Shown one piece after another: positions 37,133 to 44,257 of a stretch of DNA of 64,000 nt. Location of the stretch: contig NZ_JADPEL010000001.1 in NCBI RefSeq assembly GCF_015667795.1, positions 140,574-204,573 of the forward strand, read 5' to 3'. Numbering within the stretch: position 1 is the first letter of the stretch; each line of letters starts with the position of its first letter. A program made the translations under genes and the position numbers. The notes under the pieces are model-generated. The model was given only the letters and a program-made list of their open reading frames with translations, made no database searches and was not told the DNA's origin. The stretch comes from Clostridium sp. D53t1_180928_C8. Lineage in GTDB: Bacteria; Bacillota; Clostridia; Clostridiales; Clostridiaceae.

Positions 37133-37401
37133 TTGTTTAAAATTGAATTATATGGTATTAAAAAGAGGAATGATTTTATTCCCCAATATATAGAAGGCGA
37201 ATATATTTATATTCCCCAAAAGCGTATATTAGGCATCAATTGGTAAGAAAGACTAATATGTTAAAGAAAATAAGTATAAGAAATTCTAAGACTTATAATG
37301 AGTATATAGAATGTAAAAATGAAAATGAGCTTGCAAATAAGCATTATCTATCTAGAAAAGGTATAGATAGAATAATACTAGAGCAATCTAAGAAAAAATA
37401 G
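37133..37401 (+). pseudogene. Frameshifted CD3324-family (small HTH) gene
   Basis: Two overlapping frames together read like one CD3324-family protein. The first (37133-37246) gives ...YIEGEYIYIPQKRILG and stops at TAA 37244. The second (37258-37401) gives MLKKISIRNSKTYNEYI and ends ANKHYLSRKGIDRIILEQ. In intact relatives the YIQGEYIYIP block is followed directly by the RN..IY..Y and LSEKSI.RII helix-turn-helix block, so a one-base frameshift near 37225-37245 is the simplest reading. There is no good start codon (a TTG at 37133 is the best). A normal terminator still follows. The rest of the 455-bp gap 37074-37528 holds only that terminator and the sigma-factor promoter. Confidence 0.65.
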
Positions 37402-37414
37402 ATAGAATAGAAGT

Positions 37415-37449
37415 TTGAGCCATAATTAAGTTTATGGCTCAATTTTTTT
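37415..37449 (+). terminator. Terminator after the CD3324-like remnant
   Basis: TTGAGCCATAA (37415-37425) pairs perfectly with TTATGGCTCAA (37432-37442), followed by a T run. Confidence 0.88.
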
Positions 37450-37471
37450 ACAATAAAAATTTATTTTATAG

Positions 37472-37500
37472 TGAACCTTTTTAGATGATAGAGTATCTAA
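37472..37500 (+). promoter_or_regulatory. Candidate ECF-sigma autoregulatory promoter
   Basis: TGAACC (37472-37477) and GTATCTAA (37493-37500) have the form and spacing of an ECF promoter (GAAC -35, TC-containing -10 about 16 bp later). They lie about 30 bp before the sigma factor start. ECF genes often drive their own promoters. Confidence 0.5.
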
Positions 37501-37528
37501 TTAATAATTACACTATGGGGGGCAATGA

Positions 37529-38044
37529 ATGTTTAGGATAAAGAAGAGTAATATTAGTAAGGCTAAAGGGGGCAACAAAGAAGCGTTTATAGAGTTAATA
37601 GAAGAAAACCTTAATAGTATTTATAGAGTAGCAAAGGGAATTCTTAATGCTGAAGAGGATATAGAAGATGCCATTCAAAATACTATATTATTAGCATTTA
37701 AGAATATAAAGACATTAAAAAAAGACGAGTACTTTAAAACTTGGTTAATAAAAATTCTTATTAATGAAAGTAATAAAATTTATAATTTTAATAAAAAGTT
37801 TGTTAAGTTTGAAAAAATGAAAGAGCATTATGTAAATGATAATTATCAAAATATAGATTTAAAGAGAGCTATAGATAGTTTAAATGAAGAATTAAGATTA
37901 ACTATAATATTATTTTATTTTGAAGATCTAACAATATCTGAAATTGCAAATATGTTAAATATACCAGAAGGAACAGTAAAGTCACGATTATCGAGAGCTA
38001 AGGGTAAAATAGCATATTCTCTTAATGAGAAGGAGGTATTGTAA
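37529..38044 (+). CDS. ECF-type RNA polymerase sigma factor
   Basis: The 171-aa protein has sigma region 2 (EEDIEDAIQNTILLAFKNIK and FKTWLIKILINE) and region 4 (LTIILFYFEDLTISEIANML, then PEGTVKSRLSRAKGKI). Its size and linked DUF4179 partner resemble SigV/SigM-like clostridial ECFs. The ATG follows TATGGGGGGCA. It overlaps the next gene by one base (TAATG), which implies coupled synthesis with the anti-sigma factor. Confidence 0.92.
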   Translation: MFRIKKSNISKAKGGNKEAFIELIEENLNSIYRVAKGILNAEEDIEDAIQNTILLAFKNIKTLKKDEYFKTWLIKILINESNKIYNFNKKFVKFEKMKEHYVNDNYQNIDLKRAIDSLNEELRLTIILFYFEDLTISEIANMLNIPEGTVKSRLSRAKGKIAYSLNEKEVL

Positions 38045-38712
38045 TGAGGAATATAGAAAAAGAGTTAGAAGATTTAAGAATGAATAAAGAAATATGTATT
38101 CCAGATTCATTGCGTAAAAAAGTTGATGAAACATATGAGCAATTAGAAGAAAATAAAATATCTAAAAATATAATAAAAAATACAGTTAAAGTAGCCTCTA
38201 TAGCGATAATAATTTTGGTTAGTACAAATTTTATAGCACCTACAATTGCCGAAGAAATCCCATTAGTAGGACCAGTCATAAAAATGCTTAACAATGAAAT
38301 GGGAATGAATGTAGGATATACAGATAATGGGTTAGTTGTAAAAGAAACATTTAATACTGAATGCTATAGTGTGAATATTGAAACAGTAGATTTTGATGGG
38401 GAAAAAATCCTAATAGTATATAAGGTTATTGGAATAAAGAAGAATACACCTTGGCCATGTGTATTAGATATAGATATAAAATCAGATTCTTTAATAATTA
38501 ATAAAGAAGCTTCGATGGCAACTGGAGGTATTGAAGAAGGGGCGTATTATGGATATCAACAATATGATATTAATTTTAATAATGAGAATTTAAAACAAAA
38601 GGAGATTCAATTAAATATAACACCTAAAGTTTTAATAGTAGGTGATGATAAAGAAGAGTTTATAAATGAAGATGAGATTAATTTAAATGTTAAGAATAAA
38701 AATTATAGATAA
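38044..38712 (+). CDS. DUF4179-type membrane anti-sigma factor (short)
   Basis: The 222-aa protein has a cytosolic N-terminus (about 1-45, with PDSLRKKVDETYEQLEE), one TM helix (about 47-65, VASIAIIILVSTNFIAPTIA) and an extracytoplasmic DUF4179 domain (IPLVGPVIKMLNNEMGMNVG). DUF4179 proteins partner ECF sigma factors and are usually nearly twice as long, so this one lacks the usual C-terminal part. It overlaps the sigma gene by one base. Regulated proteolysis on envelope stress is the expected mechanism, inferred from the family. Confidence 0.8.
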   Translation: MRNIEKELEDLRMNKEICIPDSLRKKVDETYEQLEENKISKNIIKNTVKVASIAIIILVSTNFIAPTIAEEIPLVGPVIKMLNNEMGMNVGYTDNGLVVKETFNTECYSVNIETVDFDGEKILIVYKVIGIKKNTPWPCVLDIDIKSDSLIINKEASMATGGIEEGAYYGYQQYDINFNNENLKQKEIQLNITPKVLIVGDDKEEFINEDEINLNVKNKNYR

Positions 38713-38739
38713 AAAATATTATATGTGAGGTATATGAGA

Positions 38740-39234
38740 ATGAGAAAAACAATTAAATATTTATTATTATGTATTGTAGCAATAGGACTATTAGTAGGAT
38801 GTAGTAATTCATCAAAAGAAGAAAATGTAGAAAGTTTTATTAAAAAGTTAGTATCATATGATACTTATAATAATATGGAAAGTATTGAAGAGGAAGGTCA
38901 ACTTATTGAAGATTACAAATCAAGATTTGGTGAATATCTTACAGAGGATGCTTTTGATTTATTGATGGCTAATAGGATATTTAGTAAATATAGTGCTGTT
39001 ATATCAGATGCAAGTGGTGTTACAGATATTAATATTACCAAAACTAGTGAAACACAAAATGATGGATATATTCATTTTGAGTATGAGGTTTCATATAAGC
39101 TAGAACGTGATGGTGAAGCTGTTGATATGAATGATTATATGGCTTTTAATGTACTTGATGAAAGGGGATATAAGATTGAAAAGGTATCAATATTAGATAA
39201 GACAAGTAGTATTTTTAAAGAGTTCAAAAAGTAA
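38740..39234 (+). CDS. Secreted lipoprotein in the ECF operon
   Basis: The 164-aa protein has the signal MRKTIKYLLLCIVAIG and lipobox LVGC (Cys near 21). An acidic ~140-residue domain with no recognised family follows; its ..EYEVSYKLERDGEAVDMNDY strands suggest a beta-rich NTF2-like fold, uncertain. Upstream in-frame GTG (38725) and ATG (38734) are too close to GAGG; the ATG at 38740 gives correct spacing and the best signal peptide. It lies 27 bp after the anti-sigma gene and may report or repair the stress that the ECF senses. Confidence 0.7.
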   Translation: MRKTIKYLLLCIVAIGLLVGCSNSSKEENVESFIKKLVSYDTYNNMESIEEEGQLIEDYKSRFGEYLTEDAFDLLMANRIFSKYSAVISDASGVTDINITKTSETQNDGYIHFEYEVSYKLERDGEAVDMNDYMAFNVLDERGYKIEKVSILDKTSSIFKEFKK

Positions 39235-39298
39235 TATATTTATAAAAAATTATAATTATTTTATTAACTAAAAAATATCAATAGATTAGAGGTGTAAT

Positions 39299-40201
39299 AT
39301 GAGCGAGAAGGTGTTAATTAATAATAAGGAATATACTTATGTAAATAATTATAAAGATAATGAAGAATTAAGAGAAGGTCTTAATAAGTTAACAGAAAAA
39401 ACTTATGGATTTAACTTTAAAAGTTGGTATGAAGCAGGATATTGGGGAGAAGAATATATTCCATATTCATTATTAGATGGTGAAAAGTTAGTAGCAAATG
39501 CATCTGTAAGTATTATGAAAATGAATGTTTTAGGTAAAAAGAAAAATTATATTCAAATAGGGACAGTAATGACTGATTATGAATATAGAAATAAAGGTTT
39601 ATCGAGATATTTAATTGAAAAAATAATTGATGAATATAAAGAAAAATATGATTGTATTTATTTATCAGCAAATGATACTGTATTAAACTTTTATCCTAAG
39701 TTTGGATTTGAAAAAGTTAATGAATATCAGTATTCAATAAATAAAGCTAAGAATGTTACTAATATTAAGACTAGAAAATTAAATATTAATAATGTTGAAG
39801 ATAAAGAACTTTTAGAGAGTATTATTAATAATAACATAGTAAATTCTAAACTTTATGTATATGATAATAAAAATTTAATTATGTTTTATTGTTTAGGATT
39901 TTTAAAAAAATGTATTTATTATATTAAAGAATATAATGTAATTGTTATTTGTGAATATGAAGATGATGTATTAAATATTAAGGATATACTATCTGATAGA
40001 AAGTATGATTTAGATAAAGTTATTAATGTTTTAATAGATAATAAAACTAAAATAGTAAATTTAGAATTTACACCTAATGATACAGATGGATATGAAAAGA
40101 ATATATTAACTGGTGATAATGATACTTTATTTGTTTTGAAGGATAAAGAAAATATTTTTAAAAGTAATTATTTGATGTTTCCTATATTATCTCATGCATA
40201 A
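39299..40201 (+). CDS. GNAT-family N-acetyltransferase
   Basis: The 300-aa protein has a GNAT domain in its first ~150 residues: KKNYIQIGTVMTDYEYRNKG for motif A (acetyl-CoA binding, R/Q-x-x-G-x-G/A type NKGLSRYLIEKII) and YLSANDTVLNFYPKFGFEKV for motif B. The C-terminal ~140 residues are a second, diverged domain. It resembles clostridial Eis-like acetyltransferases. Substrate unknown. The ATG is preceded by AGAGGTGTAAT. Confidence 0.85.
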   Translation: MSEKVLINNKEYTYVNNYKDNEELREGLNKLTEKTYGFNFKSWYEAGYWGEEYIPYSLLDGEKLVANASVSIMKMNVLGKKKNYIQIGTVMTDYEYRNKGLSRYLIEKIIDEYKEKYDCIYLSANDTVLNFYPKFGFEKVNEYQYSINKAKNVTNIKTRKLNINNVEDKELLESIINNNIVNSKLYVYDNKNLIMFYCLGFLKKCIYYIKEYNVIVICEYEDDVLNIKDILSDRKYDLDKVINVLIDNKTKIVNLEFTPNDTDGYEKNILTGDNDTLFVLKDKENIFKSNYLMFPILSHA

Positions 40202-40230
40202 ATAAATTAAGGGATAGGGGTAAATAAAAT

Positions 40231-40767
40231 ATGAGAATAGAGAGTAATAAAATAATAATTAGAGATTTTGAGAGAAAAGATGCAGTAAATCTTTATAGAA
40301 TAGTTAGAGAAAAAAATATTTATAGATTTATGCATGATTGGGCAGATAATGGTGACTGTCCAGAAGCGTATTTTGGATATATTGATTGGCATCAAACCAA
40401 AAAGAATTCAATAGATATTTATGAAAATAAAAGATATGTAATTGCATTGCCACATACAGATGAAATGATTGGAATGGTAGGAATGGGGCTTGAAGAAACT
40501 TTAAATGAAGTTGAAGTAGCTTATTTTATGTCAGAGAAGTATCAAAGAAGAGGATATACTATTGAAGCAGTAAATGCATTAGTAGATTGGTGTTTTGAGG
40601 TATCAGATATAAAATATCTTATTTTGACTATTGACTCTGTAAATATACCTTCAAGAAATCTTGCAGAAAAATGTGGATTTGAGTTATTTGAAAAAAGAAT
40701 TCCTATTGGGCATAAACAACCGAACATGGAAAGTGATAGATATTTTTATTATAGAAAATATAGATAA
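40231..40767 (+). CDS. RimJ/RimL-type GNAT acetyltransferase
   Basis: The 178-aa protein is a single GNAT_3-type domain: IIIRDFERKDAVNLYRIVRE, EVAYFMSEKYQRRGYTIEAV (acetyl-CoA loop), then YLILTIDSVNIPSRNLAEKC and GFELFEKR. Such enzymes acetylate protein N-termini, polyamines or antibiotics. It lies 29 bp after the preceding acetyltransferase gene, with AGGGATAGGGGTAAATAAAAT upstream in two segments. The two probably share a transcript. Confidence 0.88.
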   Translation: MRIESNKIIIRDFERKDAVNLYRIVREKNIYRFMHDWADNGDCPEAYFGYIDWHQTKKNSIDIYENKRYVIALPHTDEMIGMVGMGLEETLNEVEVAYFMSEKYQRRGYTIEAVNALVDWCFEVSDIKYLILTIDSVNIPSRNLAEKCGFELFEKRIPIGHKQPNMESDRYFYYRKYR

Positions 40768-40776
40768 GAGAGTGAT

Positions 40777-40820
40777 TGACTTAAAGATTATTTATAGATA
40801 GTCTTTAAGTCATTATTATT
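40777..40820 (+). terminator. Terminator after the acetyltransferase genes
   Basis: TGACTTAAAGA (40777-40787) pairs perfectly with TCTTTAAGTCA (40802-40812), followed by TTATTATTTT. Confidence 0.8.
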
Positions 40821-40909
40821 TTAAAAACAGAACTATATATGATTATTAAAAAATGATACAATTTATGTAAATAATTATAGATAGAGTAAAAGTATTTGGG
40901 AGATTTATT

Positions 40910-41578
40910 ATGAAAATTTTAGTTGCAGATGATGATGAAAGAATACTTAGGTTATTAAGTGACTATTTGAGTTTTAACAATTATGAAGTTATTAAGGCTA
41001 CTGATGGAAAAGAAGCATTAGAGATTTTTAATTCAAACAATATAGATTTAATTATATTAGATGTTATGATGCCTATATATGATGGGTGGATAGTTTGTAA
41101 GGAGATAAGAAAAAAATCAAATGTACCTATTATAATGTTAACAGCCAAAGATAGTGATTTAGATCAACTTTTTGGATTTGATATTGGAGCAGATGACTAT
41201 GTTTCAAAACCTTTTAATATTGATTTGTTATTAGCAAGGGTAAAAAGATTATTAAAAACTAATAGCATATCAGAAATAGAAAGTAAAAACTTATTTTTTA
41301 AAGGAATAAAAATAGATGAAGAGAAACATTTAGTTAATATTGATGATAAAAATATAGATTTAAGTCCAAAAGAATATGATTTAATTTTGTACTTTATGAA
41401 AAATTTAAATAAAGCAATTCATAGAGAAACTCTTCTTAATGTTATTTGGGGAAATGAATATTTTGGAGATACAAGAACAGTAGATACACATATTAATAGA
41501 TTAAGAAATAAGCTTGGAAGCTATGCAATTTACTTAAAAACTGTAAGAAGTTTTGGGTATAAGTTAGGGGAAGAATAA
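40910..41578 (+). CDS. OmpR-family response regulator
   Basis: The 222-aa protein has a receiver with VADDDERILR, phosphoacceptor in LIILDVMMPIYDG, MLTAKD and DYVSKPF. An OmpR winged helix follows (about 130-220), ending SFGYKLGEE. The ATG follows TTGGGAGATTTATT. It overlaps the kinase start by one base. Confidence 0.93.
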   Translation: MKILVADDDERILRLLSDYLSFNNYEVIKATDGKEALEIFNSNNIDLIILDVMMPIYDGWIVCKEIRKKSNVPIIMLTAKDSDLDQLFGFDIGADDYVSKPFNIDLLLARVKRLLKTNSISEIESKNLFFKGIKIDEEKHLVNIDDKNIDLSPKEYDLILYFMKNLNKAIHRETLLNVIWGNEYFGDTRTVDTHINRLRNKLGSYAIYLKTVRSFGYKLGEE

Positions 41579-43038
41579 TGAAGTCTATCAAAAATAAATT
41601 ATTTGTGGGAATATTATTTATTTTAAGTATTTTTATGATAGGAATAATAATTTATGGGTTTTCATTTAAAGAATATTTTCAAAAAGAAAAATTAAAGGAA
41701 ATGAAAGAAATAATTTTAGAAGTTGAAGAAAATTTTGATGAACATTCAATAGAATTTATGGAAAAGTTTATAAGTAATCTTTCAGATAAATATAATGTTC
41801 AAATAGATATACAAAATAGAAATAATGGTAAAGTAGTATGTGCTACTCATTCATCGGGGAAAAATACTATGAATGGATGGGGAGGACAACATAGGTTTGA
41901 GGTAACTGAAAACCTAGGAATAAAAGACGATATTATTAAAGAAATAATTCATGATAATTCAACAGGTACAAATTTTTTAACTTCTATAAAGTATATAGAT
42001 AATGAAAAGTATCAAATATTAATTAGAACTCCAATAAATATTATGGAAGATGCTGTAGTAAAATCAATAAGTCTTCTAATGATAATTTTTATACCAATTA
42101 CTATTATTATATTAGTTTTGACTAGTTTATTTTCAAAGAAGTTTACTAATCCAATAATAAAAATAACAGAAAAGACTTCAAAGATAGAAAAGTTAGATTT
42201 TAGTGATGATTTGAATATAAAGAGTAGTGATGAGATAGCAATACTTGCAAAAAGTGTAAATAACCTTTCAAGTACAATAGAAAGTACATTAGAAGAATTA
42301 AATGACAAAAACTTAAGTCTTAAGAATTTTATAGATAAAGAAAAGGAAAATGAAGTTTTAAGAAGAGAGTTTGTATCGTCTGTGTCTCATGAATTAAAAA
42401 GTCCTATTGCAGTTATATCTGGATATGCACAAGCATTAGAAGCTGGTATTATCTCAAATGATGAGGATAAGAACTATTATATTGGAGTAATTAATGAGGA
42501 AGCTGAAAGAATGCAGATTATAGTAAATGACTTGCTAGATTTATATAAGCTTGAATCAAATACATTTAAATTAGATGTTAAAGAATTTTCATTAGATATA
42601 TTAATGAAAAGAATAATGAAGAAAAATGATTTAAGATTTGCAGAAAATAATATTAAATTGATTATTAATATAGAACCAGTAAATATAATTGGAGATGAAA
42701 TTAGAATTGAACAGGCTATACAAAATTATATTAATAATGCAATAAGTCATGTAGATGATAAAAAAGTATTAGAAATTAATTTAGTAAATACAGATAATAC
42801 AGCAATTATTTCAGTATATAATAGCGGAAAAAATATAGAAGAAGAAAATGTTAATAGGATATGGCAAGGTTTTGTTAGAATTGATAAGGTAAGAAATTAT
42901 AAGGAGAAGCGAGTAGGTTTAGGGCTAGCAATAGTAAAACAAATAGTAAGACTTCATAATGGAACTTATGGGATTATTAATAAAGAAGATGGAGTAGAGT
43001 TTTATATAAAATTAAATGATTTGTTAAATAAATATTAG
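41578..43038 (+). CDS. Sensor histidine kinase with HAMP domain
   Basis: The 486-aa kinase has TM1 (about 8-28), a ~130-residue extracytoplasmic sensor, TM2 (about 160-185), HAMP (about 187-240), HisKA (FVSSVSHELKSPIAVISGYA, His near 271) and HATPase_c (IQNYINNAISHVDD, YNSGKNIEEE, RVGLGLAIVKQIV). The HATPase G1 region is somewhat degenerate. It is followed about 100 bp later by a secreted DUF2680-like protein that may be part of its regulon. Confidence 0.92.
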   Translation: MKSIKNKLFVGILFILSIFMIGIIIYGFSFKEYFQKEKLKEMKEIILEVEENFDEHSIEFMEKFISNLSDKYNVQIDIQNRNNGKVVCATHSSGKNTMNGWGGQHRFEVTENLGIKDDIIKEIIHDNSTGTNFLTSIKYIDNEKYQILIRTPINIMEDAVVKSISLLMIIFIPITIIILVLTSLFSKKFTNPIIKITEKTSKIEKLDFSDDLNIKSSDEIAILAKSVNNLSSTIESTLEELNDKNLSLKNFIDKEKENEVLRREFVSSVSHELKSPIAVISGYAQALEAGIISNDEDKNYYIGVINEEAERMQIIVNDLLDLYKLESNTFKLDVKEFSLDILMKRIMKKNDLRFAENNIKLIINIEPVNIIGDEIRIEQAIQNYINNAISHVDDKKVLEINLVNTDNTAIISVYNSGKNIEEENVNRIWQGFVRIDKVRNYKEKRVGLGLAIVKQIVRLHNGTYGIINKEDGVEFYIKLNDLLNKY

Positions 43039-43135
43039 AGAGCTGTGACATAACTGTGACATAAAATAGTTAATATTTAGTTAGTAAGATAACTAATACA
43101 AAACTTTAGTGAAAATATTGAAAGGGGAAATTAAA

Positions 43136-43546
43136 ATGAAAAAATCAGTATTAACTTTATTATTAGCTGGTGTATTAACAATAGGAGGAACAGTAATTGC
43201 TTTTGCAGATGATATAGCTCCAATGCTAAATTGTAACCAAAATAGAATTACAGGAGTTCAAGGTTTAATGAATGATGGATTAAGTTTTGAAGAGGCAAAG
43301 GAAGAAATGCTTAATGTAAAGTTAGAAAGAGTAGATACTGCTGTTGAAAATGGAGTAATAACAAGTGAAAGAGCAGAAGAAATAAAAAGCGAAATGGAAG
43401 TTAGTTCAGAATCTTGTACTACTCCAGGAGAAAATAGGGGGACTCATGAAGGCTATGGTTTAAACCAAGGAACAAAGGGAAATGGAAAATGTTATGGTAC
43501 TGGAAACGGAAATAGAAGAGGAAATGGAAGACTTAACTGTAATTAA
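43136..43546 (+). CDS. Secreted DUF2680-like protein with Gly/Asn-rich tail
   Basis: The 136-aa protein has a Sec signal (MKKSVLTLLLAGVLTIGGTV, cleaved near AFADD). A DUF2680-like helical domain follows (FEEAKEEMLNVKLERVDTAV, then NGVITSERAEEIKSEMEV), then a Gly/Asn/Cys-containing tail (GTKGNGKCYGTGNGNRRGNG). A GTG at 43109 in frame is upstream of the AAAGGGGAAATT ribosome binding site; the ATG at 43136 is correct. DUF2680 proteins are common secreted, often stress-induced, clostridial proteins of unknown function. Confidence 0.8.
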   Translation: MKKSVLTLLLAGVLTIGGTVIAFADDIAPMLNCNQNRITGVQGLMNDGLSFEEAKEEMLNVKLERVDTAVENGVITSERAEEIKSEMEVSSESCTTPGENRGTHEGYGLNQGTKGNGKCYGTGNGNRRGNGRLNCN

Positions 43547-43568
43547 TATTAAATAGCTTCCAAATGGG

Positions 43569-43605
43569 AAATACTACTATATTTAAAAATATAGTAGTAT
43601 TTTTA
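43569..43605. terminator. Bidirectional terminator
   Basis: AATACTACTATATTT-type left arm (from 43569) pairs with AAATATAGTAGTATT (to about 43601), followed by TTTT. It lies between convergent genes. Confidence 0.85.
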
Positions 43606-43609
43606 GGTT

Positions 43610-44008
43610 TTATTTTTCAATTCCGTATTTCCAATCTATTATGCCACCAAAATCATATATATTATTATAACTAAGAGATTTTATAATTTTTGAGGCTTCA
43701 GCACTTCTTCGCCCACTTCTGCAATATACTAAAATCTGTGAGTCCTTATTTTTAACGATATCTTCTATAGTATTTTCTAAAGTATCCAAAGGAATCAATA
43801 TACTATCTTTTATATGACCATCTTCGTATTCGTCTTTTCATCGCACATCTATTATTATTTCATCATTAGAAGTATCAATAATATTTTTTGCTTCTTCAGA
43901 AGAAATCTTTTTTACGTTAATAATAGTACTATTAGTATTATTAGAGCATCCATATAATAAAAAAGCACTTAGTGTAGTAGTAGCGACTAATATTAAAAGT
44001 TTTTTCAT
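43610..44008 (-). pseudogene. Rhodanese lipoprotein gene interrupted by an in-frame TGA
   Basis: Read from ATG at 44008, the frame gives a lipoprotein signal (MKKLLILVATTTLSAFLL, then YGC) and a linker (NVKKISSEEAKNIID). The rhodanese DVR motif is then followed by TGA at 43838-43840 (codon 57). The same frame continues as KDEYEDGHIKDSI, the active-site loop YCRSGRR and FGGIIDWKYGIEK to the stop at 43610. Intact it would be a 132-aa extracytoplasmic single-domain rhodanese. One substitution explains the break. A fragment starting at 43798 lacks the first half and is unlikely to be functional. Confidence 0.8.
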
Positions 44009-44257
44009 TAAGCTTTACATCCTTTCCGATATATATAAATTATTTAGAAAGTTTATTAAATATTATTTGTAGAGTTAATAACAATATATTTTTAAATTTT
44101 ATAAGCTATATTGATATTTTATACTTTAAATTAATTATAACAGTTTTACAGTATAAGATTACAAATACTTAGGTGATTTTGTTACATAAAAAATGTAAGA
44201 TTTGTTTTATATTAATAATGTAATAAATAATGTTTTAGCAAAAAGGAGCTATTAATT

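Noticed and set aside
43838-43840. The TGA in the rhodanese gene as a selenocysteine codon
   Set aside because: The position follows the DVR motif and is not a catalytic residue, and I see no convincing stem-loop directly after it. A nonsense mutation is simpler.
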